Part shown: piece after piece, positions 42,205 to 50,910 of the stretch | Position numbering within the stretch: the first letter of the stretch is position 1 | Layout: each line of letters opens with the position of its first letter | The notes under the pieces: model-generated | What the model was told of the DNA's origin: nothing | Database searches by the model: none | What the model saw: only the letters and a program-made list of their open reading frames with translations | Source of the DNA: Hoeflea_A sp965228785 | GTDB taxonomy: Bacteria; Pseudomonadota; Alphaproteobacteria; Rhizobiales; Rhizobiaceae | Reading direction: 5' to 3' | Length of the DNA stretch: 64,000 bases | Assembly (NCBI GenBank): GCA_965228785.1 | Contig: CBDDIF010000001.1 | Coordinates: 434,001 to 498,000, forward strand | Program-made: the position numbers and the translations under genes

Positions 42205-43446
42205 TCAGCGCTCGACCCGGTCGATTCGCTGGATGCGGCGCAGGGCGGGGAACCATGCAGCCCACAGTGCAGCGACACCGATGGCACCGAAGCCGCCGAT
42301 GACGACGGCCGGCACGGCGCCGATCAGGGCCGCCATGGAACCGGCGCGAAACTCGCCAAGTTCGTTTGAAGCCCCGATGAACACCATGTTGACAGCGTTG
42401 ACCCGGCCGCGCAGTTCGTCCGGGGTCCAAAGCTGCACCAGCGTCTGGCGCACATAGACAGAAATCATATCTGTAGCGCCCATGACAATGAGCGCAGCGA
42501 TAGAAAGCCATGCGACAGTCGACCAGCCGAAAACGACGATCGAAACGCCGAACAGCGCGACCGAGATGAACATGATCTGTCCCGCGTTGCGGCTAATCGG
42601 ATGGGCAGCAAGATAGGTCGCCATGGCCACGGCGCCGATGCCGGGGGCCGAGCGCAGCAGGCCCAGGCCCCAGGGCCCGAGATCAAGCACATCGCGGGCA
42701 AAGACCGGCATCAGGGCGATGGCGCCGCCGAGCAGCACGGCGAACAGGTCGAGTGAAATGGCGCCGAGCACGATCTTTTCGCGCCAGATGAAACGGAAGC
42801 CGGCTGACAGGGTTTCCCAGTCCTGCTGGTGCACGCCACGTTTCTGTTCGGGCCTGCGGATGATGAAGACCAGCACGGCTGAAACCGCGAAAAGCACGAC
42901 GGCGGTCCAGTAGGGGACCGCGGCGCCGAGGCCGTAGAGCAGGCCGCCGGCGACCGGTCCGACGATGGTTGCCGTCTGCCACGACATCGAATTCCAGGCA
43001 ACGGCGTTGGCAAGGTCCTCCTCGGGCACGAGATTGGGTGCCAGCGACGTCGCGGCCGGGTTGAAAAATGCCCGGGCGGTGCCGAGAACAACGAGCACGG
43101 CGAACACAGGGATCGGCGATGTCAGACCGCGCAACGTCAGAATGACCAATACGACGGCAACGAAGAGACTGACGATCTCGCACACACCCATAATCATCCG
43201 GCGACCAAAGCGATCCGACGCGGCGCCGGTCACCAGGATGAGCAGTAATGCGGGCAGGAACTGCACGAGGCCAATTATGCCGAGATCGAACGGGTTGCGG
43301 GTCAGGTCGTAGATCTGCCAACCGACAGCCACAGCGATGATCTGCATGCCGAAGGTCGAAAAGAATTTGGAGAACCAGTAGAAGCCGAAAGACGGGTGTC
43401 GGAACGCGGCAAACCGGTCAGCGTCGGTTGTATCGCTAGCCGTCAT
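42205..43446 (-). CDS. MFS transporter (EntS/MFS_3-like)
   Basis: 413 residues, 12 hydrophobic helices. The first part FYWFSKFFSTFGMQIIAVAVGWQIYDL and ASDRFGRR with FFNPAATSLAPNLVPEEDLANAVAWNS are typical of the MFS_3 group that includes the enterobactin exporter EntS. Substrate unknown. It is convergent with the amidotransferase gene and divergent from the YggT gene. Confidence 0.92.
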   Translation of the reverse strand: MTASDTTDADRFAAFRHPSFGFYWFSKFFSTFGMQIIAVAVGWQIYDLTRNPFDLGIIGLVQFLPALLLILVTGAASDRFGRRMIMGVCEIVSLFVAVVLVILTLRGLTSPIPVFAVLVVLGTARAFFNPAATSLAPNLVPEEDLANAVAWNSMSWQTATIVGPVAGGLLYGLGAAVPYWTAVVLFAVSAVLVFIIRRPEQKRGVHQQDWETLSAGFRFIWREKIVLGAISLDLFAVLLGGAIALMPVFARDVLDLGPWGLGLLRSAPGIGAVAMATYLAAHPISRNAGQIMFISVALFGVSIVVFGWSTVAWLSIAALIVMGATDMISVYVRQTLVQLWTPDELRGRVNAVNMVFIGASNELGEFRAGSMAALIGAVPAVVIGGFGAIGVAALWAAWFPALRRIQRIDRVER

Positions 43447-43590
43447 GATAGGGAATGGTGTGAAGTGTCATGATACCCTTATAGCCGCTCATCCGGATTT
43501 GCACAGGCAGTTAATTCCCGCGAGCCTGCCCCATCTTGCCGTCGGGCGGCGCAATGGCTACATGTCGGTCAATAAAGAACGGAGTCCGCG

Positions 43591-43881
43591 ATGTTTGCCT
43601 TGTTCCAGACTGTCGACCTGGCCCTCAACCTGTACACTTGGATCATCATCGCGTCTGCGGTGTTTTCCTGGCTCTATGCGTTCAATGTGGTCAATCCCGG
43701 CAATCAGTTTGTCGGTATGATCGGCGAGTTCCTCTACAAAGCAACGGAACCCGCTCTGAGACCAATTCGCAGGATTCTTCCGGATCTTGGCGGGCTGGAC
43801 ATATCCCCGATCATATTGATTCTGCTTATCTATTTCATCCGACTGTTCCTCGGCAACACGGTTTGGCCGATGTTTGCGTGA
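43591..43881 (+). CDS. YggT family membrane protein
   Basis: 96 residues: two hydrophobic helices around a loop with EPALRPIRRILPDLGGLDISPIIL, the YggT motif. It is a single YggT repeat. Conserved with the DUF167 gene next to it in many Proteobacteria. Role unknown, sometimes linked to osmotic or division genes. Confidence 0.94.
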   Translation: MFALFQTVDLALNLYTWIIIASAVFSWLYAFNVVNPGNQFVGMIGEFLYKATEPALRPIRRILPDLGGLDISPIILILLIYFIRLFLGNTVWPMFA

Positions 43882-43904
43882 CATAGAGTAGGTGAACCGC
43901 TGGC

Positions 43905-44237
43905 GTGGCTGACCGGACCGGCGATGGCTGGCTGGCGGATACGAAGGATGGATTTCGAGTTCACATCCGGCTGACCCCCAAATCGTCACGCGATGATTTC
44001 GATGGCGTAACCACCGGCGATGACGGGCGTTGTCATCTCAAGGCAAGGGTGCGAGCGGTGCCGGAAAACGGCAAGGCCAACCGGGCGCTGATTGCGCTGA
44101 TCGCCAAGCGATGCCGGGTGCCAAAAAGCCGCATTCGGTTTGTCTCCGGTGAGACCAGCCGCCTCAAGACGCTGGCAATCGATGGACCAGATGAGGCTCT
44201 GAAGCAGCGGCTTCTTGACCTGGTCCAATTGGCTTAG
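43905..44237 (+). CDS. DUF167 (YggU) family protein
   Basis: 110 residues: DGFRVHIRLTPKSSRDDFDG, AVPENGKANRALIALIAKR and GETSRLKTLAI, the DUF167 signature. Start is GTG at 43905, 23 bases after the YggT stop. Function unknown. Confidence 0.94.
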   Translation: MADRTGDGWLADTKDGFRVHIRLTPKSSRDDFDGVTTGDDGRCHLKARVRAVPENGKANRALIALIAKRCRVPKSRIRFVSGETSRLKTLAIDGPDEALKQRLLDLVQLA

Positions 44238-44397
44238 CTTGGCAGTAGGCGCTGCAGCTCCCAAACGACCACCTCTCAATTCGGCCAGTAAGGCATGGCG
44301 GATGCCGTAAAGCGAAATGCACTGAAAGAATTGCAGGGGATGCAATACAAACGACTGTCATGCGATGGAGGAACGGCTATGCTGCACCCAAACTTGA

Positions 44398-44481
44398 CCG
44401 CGAAGTGTGGATGAGGTGAGCAAGTCGCATGAGGCAATCGATTCCGGCAAGACACTGGGCGCGACGGTGCTGATCCCATGA
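44398..44481 (+). pseudogene. 3' remnant of a zinc-type alcohol dehydrogenase/quinone oxidoreductase
   Basis: The frame reads RSVDEVSKSHEAIDSGKTLG then ATVLIP and stop. This matches the last 25 residues of QOR-type medium-chain dehydrogenases (pattern A-x-H-x-x-x-x-x-KTxGxTVLIP). A stop codon lies directly upstream, so only the tail is left. Its own stop overlaps the ATG of the dehalogenase gene as ATGA, the relic of a former coupled gene pair. Confidence 0.7.
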
Positions 44482-45206
44482 ATGATCTGGCAAAAATCAA
44501 GGCACTGACCTTCGACACGGGAGGCACGGTGCTTGACTGGCACTCCGGTTTTCGCGACGCGCTTGCAGCCGCCGGAGAGCGCCACGGTGTCGAGCGCAAC
44601 TGGGCGGGGCTGACCAATAACCTGCGACGCCGGAGCATGCAGGCCATGCTCAACCTCGGTGAGGACGGTCCGCCGCAATACAATTTTGACGGTGCGCACC
44701 GGTTCTGCCTTGATGCGCTGCTCGCTGACGAGGGGCTTGATGCGTTCAATGAAGCGGACCGTCACGCCATTGCCTGGGAAGCGCCGCATGGTTTTGCCGC
44801 CTGGCCCGACGTGCGGGACGGCCTGGAGCGCATGCGTTCGAAGATTCCGTGCGTATCCTTCACGCTGCTTTCCTACCGTCTCGTCATCGATAGTTCACGC
44901 CGCAACGGCCTGACCTGGGACGCTGTTCTGTCCTGCGAGGGGCTCGGTGTCTACAAACTCCTTCCTGCAGCTTATCGAGGCGCCGCAGGAGCACTGCAAC
45001 TGGAACCGGCGGAATGCCTGATGGTGGCCTGTCACGCCTTCGATCTGGACGCGGCCGCCGCCGTCGGCTTCAGGACTGCCCTTGTGCGCCGGCCGGCGGA
45101 ATGGGGCGCTGACCAGACGGACAGGCCGAGCCTTCCACCGGCGGGCACCTACGACATCGAGGTCGACAGTTTCATGGAGCTTGCCGATGCGATTGGTGCA
45201 GATTGA
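44478..45206 (+). CDS. HAD-type haloacid dehalogenase-like hydrolase
   Basis: 242 residues. Nucleophile Asp13 in LTFDTGGTVLDWH, then a four-helix cap, FTLLSYRLVID and a final motif VACHAFDLDAAAAVG (the HAD motif IV DLxAA). It resembles type II haloacid dehalogenases but Gly15-Gly16 replaces the usual residues after the nucleophile, so the substrate may differ. ATGA overlap with the decayed QOR tail indicates it was the second gene of an operon. Confidence 0.88.
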   Translation: MNDLAKIKALTFDTGGTVLDWHSGFRDALAAAGERHGVERNWAGLTNNLRRRSMQAMLNLGEDGPPQYNFDGAHRFCLDALLADEGLDAFNEADRHAIAWEAPHGFAAWPDVRDGLERMRSKIPCVSFTLLSYRLVIDSSRRNGLTWDAVLSCEGLGVYKLLPAAYRGAAGALQLEPAECLMVACHAFDLDAAAAVGFRTALVRRPAEWGADQTDRPSLPPAGTYDIEVDSFMELADAIGAD

Positions 45207-45233
45207 CCGGACACCGCTGACGACATCATCAAA

Positions 45234-45890
45234 CTAATCGAGCAAAGTGACGATTTGCGATGCCAGGGTCGGGCTGGCCACCAGCGACCCGTGGCAGGGA
45301 ACAACCATTGTCGGGGTTTTCGTCTCCAGCCGGGCTTTGACCCACGCGGAATAGGTTTTCTTGTCCCGGATTCCGTAAGTTGGAAAGGTACCCATCAGCT
45401 CAACTTGGTCGCTGACGGTGCCGGGTTTCCCGGAAGGCCCCTTGAACGCATCGCAGAGGACCCAAACGTGTTCGCCGGGATGCGTGCGTACGATCCAGAC
45501 TTCACCGGTTTTCAGGCCTTCCGGTTCGATGAGATCGCAGTCTTCCGGCAGCCTTGGTGTCAAAACGCTGAGTCCTCCAAATGACAGTCCGGTCTGTTTT
45601 TCAAGGCGCGGGCGCGCCCGCTCTGAACAGATCAAGGATGCATCCGGAAAGGCTTGCGCATATTCCGCAAGGCCCTTGTGGTGGTAGTGGTTCGGAGCGA
45701 GCAGGACTGACACGTCCCCAAGTGCGGTGAGACTGTCGCGTGCGGTCCCGTAAAGACCGAGAACCGGGCTATAGAGGCACAGTGACTCATCACGAAGCTT
45801 CAACGCGGTACACCGCAGGCTGCCTTTTTGTACCGACAAGAGGCCCACTTGCTGCCCAACCGGTGTGAACGCCGAGAGTGCCTTGTTCAT
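45234..45890 (-). CDS. DUF4336-like (metallo-beta-lactamase-fold) protein
   Basis: 218 residues. A segment LLAPNHYHHKGLAEYAQAFP, then THPGEHVWVLCDAFKG and VVPCHGSLV, are reminiscent of the metallo-beta-lactamase fold with some metal ligands replaced. This pattern is seen in DUF4336 proteins. Function unknown. ATG at 45890 overlaps the stop of the upstream membrane-protein gene (ATGA). Confidence 0.72.
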   Translation of the reverse strand: MNKALSAFTPVGQQVGLLSVQKGSLRCTALKLRDESLCLYSPVLGLYGTARDSLTALGDVSVLLAPNHYHHKGLAEYAQAFPDASLICSERARPRLEKQTGLSFGGLSVLTPRLPEDCDLIEPEGLKTGEVWIVRTHPGEHVWVLCDAFKGPSGKPGTVSDQVELMGTFPTYGIRDKKTYSAWVKARLETKTPTMVVPCHGSLVASPTLASQIVTLLD

Positions 45891-46345
45891 CGAACGTCTT
45901 CCCTGGCGGCGAACCACCAGACGATCAGCGCCGCGACAACCGTCTCCAGCCAGGCCAGCGGTAGAGCTACGGCGAGGATACCTGGGGTGGCGAGGTTTAT
46001 ATTGTAAAGCCCAAGCCACAGGATGACGAAGATCGCCAGCCATACTCCGGTGCCGTAGGCGATAGCCCGTATCGGTGTCCTACCGAACAGCCTCATAGCC
46101 ATCCAGGGCAGAAGCGTCGCAGCGACAACCAGGATCGTGTCCCAGACGCCCCAGACCAGAAACACCGGCACATTCATCGGCGCAATGTCTGGCAAGCTCG
46201 GGAACGCCTCGCGCATCATCGGCATGACAAAAGCAAAATACCGGAACACTTCCGAAGCGTTGATCCAGAGAAGGTTGGCCAGTAGCGCCAGCACGAAGGG
46301 TGACATTCGGCTGGCAGTCTGGGGACTCTGGGTAATCGTGCTCAT
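45887..46345 (-). CDS. Hypothetical four-helix membrane protein
   Basis: 152 residues with four hydrophobic segments (near 15-40, 60-85, 95-115 and 120-145). The second half carries VWGVWDTILVVAATLLPWMA. No family recognised. It begins with TGATG overlap with the TetR stop and ends in ATGA overlap with the DUF4336 gene, so the three form a tightly coupled operon under the TetR operator. Confidence 0.75.
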   Translation of the reverse strand: MSTITQSPQTASRMSPFVLALLANLLWINASEVFRYFAFVMPMMREAFPSLPDIAPMNVPVFLVWGVWDTILVVAATLLPWMAMRLFGRTPIRAIAYGTGVWLAIFVILWLGLYNINLATPGILAVALPLAWLETVVAALIVWWFAAREDVR

Positions 46346-46929
46346 CAATCTCTTTCTGAAATAAGGCTTAGAAAATTTCCGACTGCTTGGCGCAGCGCGT
46401 CTCCGTTGCTGACGCTTCGGGACAATGTCCAAAGCCCGTTGGTGAAAATCACCATCATCTCGGCCAAAGCCGTGGCCTCGTTCTGGTCGAGACCTGGTTT
46501 GCTCGACCGCAAGGCAGCCGTAAAACCTTGTCGCAAGCGATCGTTGTGGCGCTGGACTTCCGCCATGACATCGGTGTCGGCGGGGGCGACTTCGGTTGCC
46601 GAGTTGGCGACAAAGCATCCGGGGCCGGGCAAACCCACCGCCTCGCCGGCGGCGATTTGCATCTCGAAATAGGACGCGACGCTCGACAGATCGGCCCCTG
46701 GCGCTTCAACCACCTGAAAGGCCGGCGTCACGACCAGATGCTGGTAGCGGCCGAAACAGGCAAGAAACAGCGCCTTCTTGCCTCCAAATGTCGCATAGAT
46801 GCCGTGTCGGCTGACACCCGTCGCTTTGACCAGATCATCCATGGACGACGCATGAAATCCGTGCGCCCAGAAGTGTTCCAACGCGCGGTCGGCGAGCTCA
46901 TCGGATGTGAAGGATGTCGGTCTTGGCAT
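46345..46929 (-). CDS. TetR family repressor
   Basis: 194 residues. The DNA-binding domain ELADRALEHFWAHGFHASSMDDLVKATGVSRHGIYATFGGKKALFL splits into the usual three helices; the C-terminal part is a ligand-binding helical bundle. It is the first gene of the operon and probably represses it. A perfect 16-bp palindrome lies 14 bases before its start. Confidence 0.94.
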   Translation of the reverse strand: MPRPTSFTSDELADRALEHFWAHGFHASSMDDLVKATGVSRHGIYATFGGKKALFLACFGRYQHLVVTPAFQVVEAPGADLSSVASYFEMQIAAGEAVGLPGPGCFVANSATEVAPADTDVMAEVQRHNDRLRQGFTAALRSSKPGLDQNEATALAEMMVIFTNGLWTLSRSVSNGDALRQAVGNFLSLISERD

Positions 46930-46942
46930 GAGAGTATCGTAG

Positions 46943-46958
46943 CAGAATGATCATTCTG
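46943..46958. promoter_or_regulatory. TetR operator palindrome
   Basis: CAGAATGATCATTCTG is a perfect 16-bp palindrome just upstream of the tetR start. Size and location fit an autoregulatory TetR site. Confidence 0.75.
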
Positions 46959-47096
46959 AAACAAGCCAGGCGGTGGACGTCAAGTGGGTTTCGCGTGATG
47001 CAGCTATCTGGGTTTTTGGGCATCCACTGCGAGCTCACAGCTACAGAGCTGTCTTCCACCGGGCAGTATTGCGCTAGCAGTATCGTGTCGTTAAAG

Positions 47097-47142
47097 TAGA
47101 AAATACTTTTCTATTGCTCGTTTATAGAGTGCAAAATGCACT
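47097..47142. promoter_or_regulatory. Two inverted repeats before the 454-residue orphan gene
   Basis: TAGAAAA-TAC-TTTTCTA (47097-47113) and AGTGCA-AAA-TGCACT (47128-47142) are perfect dyads, 16 bases before the ATG. The stretch is AT-rich relative to the surroundings. They may be operators or 5'-leader hairpins. Confidence 0.6.
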
Positions 47143-47157
47143 TCAGGTCAAAGCCGT

Positions 47158-48522
47158 ATGCATGACGACATAATCCCGCTTTTTTCAAGCCACCCGAAGC
47201 GCAAGCGTGGGTGGTCCAATCAGCACCTGGGCGAGCTCTACCGAATAAAGGTCGCGCTTGTGAAATCCGGGATCTCCATTGATACGGAAACCGGCGAAAC
47301 GGAGGAGGGCGATCCCTGGTTTGTGTTGTGCAGCGCAGAAACCGGTGATGTCCTGGTGCATGTGGCGGTCATCGATCGACAATACTGCATGGCGAGCAAC
47401 TGGACCTCGGCGATTTATGGTCATTCCCTGACAGACGTGGTCCAGCGGTTTGTGACGCGGCATCCCGCCCTCATGCTTGGCATCAACCGGGGGGACAACG
47501 TGCTCGTGCATCCGAGTTCGATCATGATTGCCGTGCTGTCCGCCGTTTGTCTGGTCTCCGATGAATTCAATCGCGAGATATTCGGCCCGTCTGCGCGCGA
47601 CAAGGCGCCTCGCAATGCCATTCGCAAGTCGGATCCCGAGGTCTTCAATGTGGTTGATTCTCGACAGCTGTCCCTCGGGGACTATACCTTTTCGTCGCAA
47701 CAGGCGTTCATCATCCTATCGGCAATTGCTTTCTCCGCGTCGCCGATTATCCAGAACAACACGTTGGGCCTGCCGACAATCGTCGACATCGTAGCCGGCG
47801 ATCCGTTTGAGGTCGAGGAGGACCACGGCGTCGTCGTTGCGGACACAACTGATGAGGTCACATCAACTCCGACAACTTTGAATCAGGCCCGTTCGGTCCA
47901 TTCGGATGAACCGGCGACCGACGAAATCGAACTGGCTGAAATTGAGGGTGTCAATTCCGTGCGAGTTGATGTGACGGTTTTTGAAACAATTGAACCACTG
48001 AAATTCTTGCAACTCTCGCCAGAGATTGCCTATGACGAGCCGCGGGCGCAGGAAGCGACAGACGAGGACCCGCAGCCCGAAAGTGTCGATGGTCCTCAAG
48101 AACTGAATACCAGCGCGATCCTGCCATTGCCGACTGTTGAGCGGAAACCGGTCCAAATCGATGAAGTGCTCGGACTGGTCGACCGGACGTTCCAATCCCT
48201 GGGCTTTGAGTTGGTGGAGACGAATGACCGTGGCGTCGCGTTTGCGTCTGTAGAGGCGGATGCCGATGCTTTGTCCGGGCTCACAGCTTTTGTCAGCTTC
48301 TCTTCTCTCGCCGAATTGGCTCCCTATTTCAAAGCCTTTGAAAAGACCTATGGTGAAGCCGAAGTGATTGTCCGCGACAATCTGTGGTGGATCACGAACG
48401 ATGCCGCAAACGAGAAGGCCTTTAACGGCTCTGGCGTGATGGTGTCGGACCATCCCCTCAACGACGACATTGACGTGCTCGTTGTTTTGGGGACGAGCGA
48501 CGAGTACGCAATGATCGCGTAA
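47158..48522 (+). CDS. Uncharacterised 454-residue protein
   Basis: Not recognised as a named family. The N-terminal 200 residues are globular, starting RKRGWSNQHLGELYRIKVAL, then GDPWFVLCSAETGDVLVHVA and LGINRGDNVLVHPSSIMIAV. There is a possible membrane helix near residues 175-200 (AFIILSAIAFSASPII). Residues 220-330 are acidic and low in complexity. The last 120 form another globular part with TAFVSFSSLAELAPYFKAFE. I have seen similar GDPWFV N-termini in rhizobial hypothetical proteins but cannot attach a function. No signal peptide. Isolated by about 190 bases upstream. Confidence 0.8.
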   Translation: MHDDIIPLFSSHPKRKRGWSNQHLGELYRIKVALVKSGISIDTETGETEEGDPWFVLCSAETGDVLVHVAVIDRQYCMASNWTSAIYGHSLTDVVQRFVTRHPALMLGINRGDNVLVHPSSIMIAVLSAVCLVSDEFNREIFGPSARDKAPRNAIRKSDPEVFNVVDSRQLSLGDYTFSSQQAFIILSAIAFSASPIIQNNTLGLPTIVDIVAGDPFEVEEDHGVVVADTTDEVTSTPTTLNQARSVHSDEPATDEIELAEIEGVNSVRVDVTVFETIEPLKFLQLSPEIAYDEPRAQEATDEDPQPESVDGPQELNTSAILPLPTVERKPVQIDEVLGLVDRTFQSLGFELVETNDRGVAFASVEADADALSGLTAFVSFSSLAELAPYFKAFEKTYGEAEVIVRDNLWWITNDAANEKAFNGSGVMVSDHPLNDDIDVLVVLGTSDEYAMIA

Positions 48523-48608
48523 GGTATTTTTCCGGCCGCGCGTATCAGGGTGAAATGGCGCGGTAGATCCAGTCCGACCTGCGCTTTGGTCGAGGAGACC
48601 GGAGCGGA

Positions 48609-49553
48609 CTATTCTGACCGCAGGTAGCTTGACGTTGGGACTGTCTTTTCGATCAGCTCATTGGTTTTCAGAAAATCGGCCAGACGTTCATAGCGTGCCG
48701 GGTCTAGTGTCGCCGGGCGCATGGCGAAGAAAGGCACGGTCGCCTGCCAGGCTCGCCTGTTGAGCGTATTGTCGAGATCCGCATTGTAGCGGATGAAGAG
48801 TTGCCAGCCACGATCGGGATTATCGGCAATCGATCGCGCGGCGCGTTCCACGGCGTCCAGAAACCGGCGGACGAGATCCGGATCGACCTTGTCGCGCTCG
48901 ACGATGTAGACGAGCTCGCTGTAGGGCGGGATTGCGGCTCCCTCAATGTCGAATATGAGTGGCTTTCTGCCTGCCAGCTCCACCTGAACCGGCTCGAAAT
49001 TGCGGTAGGCATCGGTCAGCGCATCGACCTGCCCCGAAAGCAACGCCTCGACCATGCCGAAACTCACATCGATCAGCGTGACATCGGAAATGGGAATGCC
49101 GTAGGCCGCCAGCCCCAGTTTCAGGAGATCGCGTTCAGCCTTTTCGCTGTCGGCATAGCCGATGCGTTTGCCGCGCAGGTCGGCGACGGAGCGAACCGGT
49201 CCGCCATCGACCGCCAGCACCACGTTGAGCGGCACCGGGATCAGGGTGCCGACGATAGTTAGGGGAGAACCGTCCGACACCTCGATCTGGGTGCGCACCT
49301 GGTCGGACATGCCGATGTCTGCACGGCCTTCGAGCACCATGGTGACATTGTCCATGGTATCGGTCGGCGTGACGATTTCGACCTCGAGACCGGCATCGGC
49401 GAAAAATCCGGCTTCGAGCGCAACGATCACTGGGCCGTGGTCCGGATTAACGAACCAGTCAACGCCTACACGCAGCTTGTCTGCTGCCTGGGCTGCCGAA
49501 GTTGCAACAATAGCCGCCGCAAGCGCGGCAGCCCGAAATGCACCGATGTTCAT
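48609..49553 (-). CDS. NMT1/THI5-like ABC transporter substrate-binding protein (orphan)
   Basis: 314 residues with signal peptide (AAALAAAIVATSAAQAA). The mature part has LRVGVDWFVNPDHGPVIVAL, then EGRADIGMSDQ and GKRIGYADSEKAERDLLKLG, as in NMT1-like pyrimidine-precursor or sulfonate-type binding proteins. The WFVNPDHGP stretch is close to thiamine-precursor binders (ThiY-like). No permease or ATPase gene is near, so it must work with transporter parts encoded elsewhere. Confidence 0.88.
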   Translation of the reverse strand: MNIGAFRAAALAAAIVATSAAQAADKLRVGVDWFVNPDHGPVIVALEAGFFADAGLEVEIVTPTDTMDNVTMVLEGRADIGMSDQVRTQIEVSDGSPLTIVGTLIPVPLNVVLAVDGGPVRSVADLRGKRIGYADSEKAERDLLKLGLAAYGIPISDVTLIDVSFGMVEALLSGQVDALTDAYRNFEPVQVELAGRKPLIFDIEGAAIPPYSELVYIVERDKVDPDLVRRFLDAVERAARSIADNPDRGWQLFIRYNADLDNTLNRRAWQATVPFFAMRPATLDPARYERLADFLKTNELIEKTVPTSSYLRSE

Positions 49554-49624
49554 GATTGCCGCGCCTCCGGTTCAACACCGGTTGAACTCTAAGGCGTTTC
49601 CGGGCCCGTCGGCAACCGGAGCGA

Positions 49625-50155
49625 TCAGGTCTTGCCGGCCCGCTCGATGGCGCTGACGATCATCTGCTTGGCTGCGTCTGTGCCCTGCCAGTCGCCGATC
49701 TTCACCCACTTGCCGGGCTCGAGATCCTTGTAGTGCTCGAAGAAATGCTCGATCTGCTGCAGGGTGATCTCCGGCAGGTCCCAGATGTCGTCGACCTTTT
49801 CCCAGCGCTTGGTCAGGTGGGTGGAGGGCACGGCGATGACCTTTTCGTCCTGGCCGGCATTGTCTTCCATGATCAGCACGCCGACCGGTCGCACATTGAT
49901 GACGCAGCCCGGCACCAGCGGCCGGGTGTTGCAGACCAACACGTCGATCGGGTCGCCGTCCTCGGACAGGGTGTGCGGAACGAAACCGTAGTTTCCGGGA
50001 TAGGTCATCGGTGTGTAGAGGAACCGATCGACCACCAGCGTGCCGGCTTCCTTGTCCATCTCGTATTTGATCGGCTGGCCGCCGACCGGTACTTCGATGA
50101 TGACGTTGACGTCATCCGGCGGTTGATTGCCGATGGAAATCGCGTCTATGCGCAT
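49625..50155 (-). CDS. ppa: Inorganic pyrophosphatase
   Basis: 176 residues, family I. The signature DGDPIDVLV holds the metal-binding Asp residues; IEVPVGGQPIKYEMDKEAG and YPGNYGFVPHT precede it. It hydrolyses pyrophosphate in the cytoplasm. ATG at 50155 follows AGGAAAC. Divergent from the small exported protein that follows. Confidence 0.97.
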   Translation of the reverse strand: MRIDAISIGNQPPDDVNVIIEVPVGGQPIKYEMDKEAGTLVVDRFLYTPMTYPGNYGFVPHTLSEDGDPIDVLVCNTRPLVPGCVINVRPVGVLIMEDNAGQDEKVIAVPSTHLTKRWEKVDDIWDLPEITLQQIEHFFEHYKDLEPGKWVKIGDWQGTDAAKQMIVSAIERAGKT

Positions 50156-50288
50156 GACGTTTCCTGTGGTTTTGTGGAGTGGCCGCGGAAATAGCTCTTA
50201 TTTCGCTGCGGTGCAACATGTCTTTCGTATTGCATACCAACCGCCGATCGGGCGAATTGGCTCCATGTCAAAGCCGAAGGATCCGCCA

Positions 50289-50879
50289 ATGCATGCCATT
50301 CGCCTTGCCCTTATGCTTGCCCTGGCCCTTGCCGGCGGCAGTGCCGTTGCTGCTGAAAGCGTCTACACCAAGCTCGATTTCGAGGCTTGCGTGCCGCTTT
50401 CAACCGACGAACAGGGAGCATGGCTGCAATGTCCGGGCGTTGGCGGATTCGGGGTAACATTTCAGGAGGGCGACCTGCGGCAGGCGGTGCAGTTCGGCCA
50501 TGTCGCCAATGGCGACGCGTTCGAGAGTTTCGGTGTCTTCAACCGGATCAACGACACGATCGAGTGGCGGCTGGATGATAACGGCGTGCCGCGGGCGGCC
50601 ATCCTGCGTTGGTTCCTGGAAAACTCCGATCCGCAAACAGGCGCGGTGTCGGCGCAGTCAACCGGCCAAGTGCTGGTCGTTTCGCGGGTCGGCCAGCCGG
50701 GCGACGCCCAGGCCTGTGTCGTTGGCTATGTCGACGCCAAGGCGAACGACAATGCGAACGTGATGGCCCGGGTTGTGGCCGATGGGCTGGCGGCCGGGTT
50801 CAACTGCGGAGCAGATGTGCCGAAGTTCCATGGAGACCGTGGCCCCCTGGCAACAGATCCGGTGCGGTCGATGCCTTAG
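50289..50879 (+). CDS. Hypothetical exported protein
   Basis: 196 residues with a signal peptide (IRLALMLALALAGGSAVAAE). The mature part has few Cys (three) and YTKLDFEACVPLSTDEQGAW, FESFGVFNRINDTIEWRL and VARVVADGLAAGFNC. No named family recognised. ATG at 50289 follows GAAGGAT; an upstream ATG at 50265 would put residues before the signal peptide and is less likely. Confidence 0.8.
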   Translation: MHAIRLALMLALALAGGSAVAAESVYTKLDFEACVPLSTDEQGAWLQCPGVGGFGVTFQEGDLRQAVQFGHVANGDAFESFGVFNRINDTIEWRLDDNGVPRAAILRWFLENSDPQTGAVSAQSTGQVLVVSRVGQPGDAQACVVGYVDAKANDNANVMARVVADGLAAGFNCGADVPKFHGDRGPLATDPVRSMP

Positions 50880-50910
50880 CGTTTTGTCAGGGAGGTGCGC
50901 AGAGCCGGCC

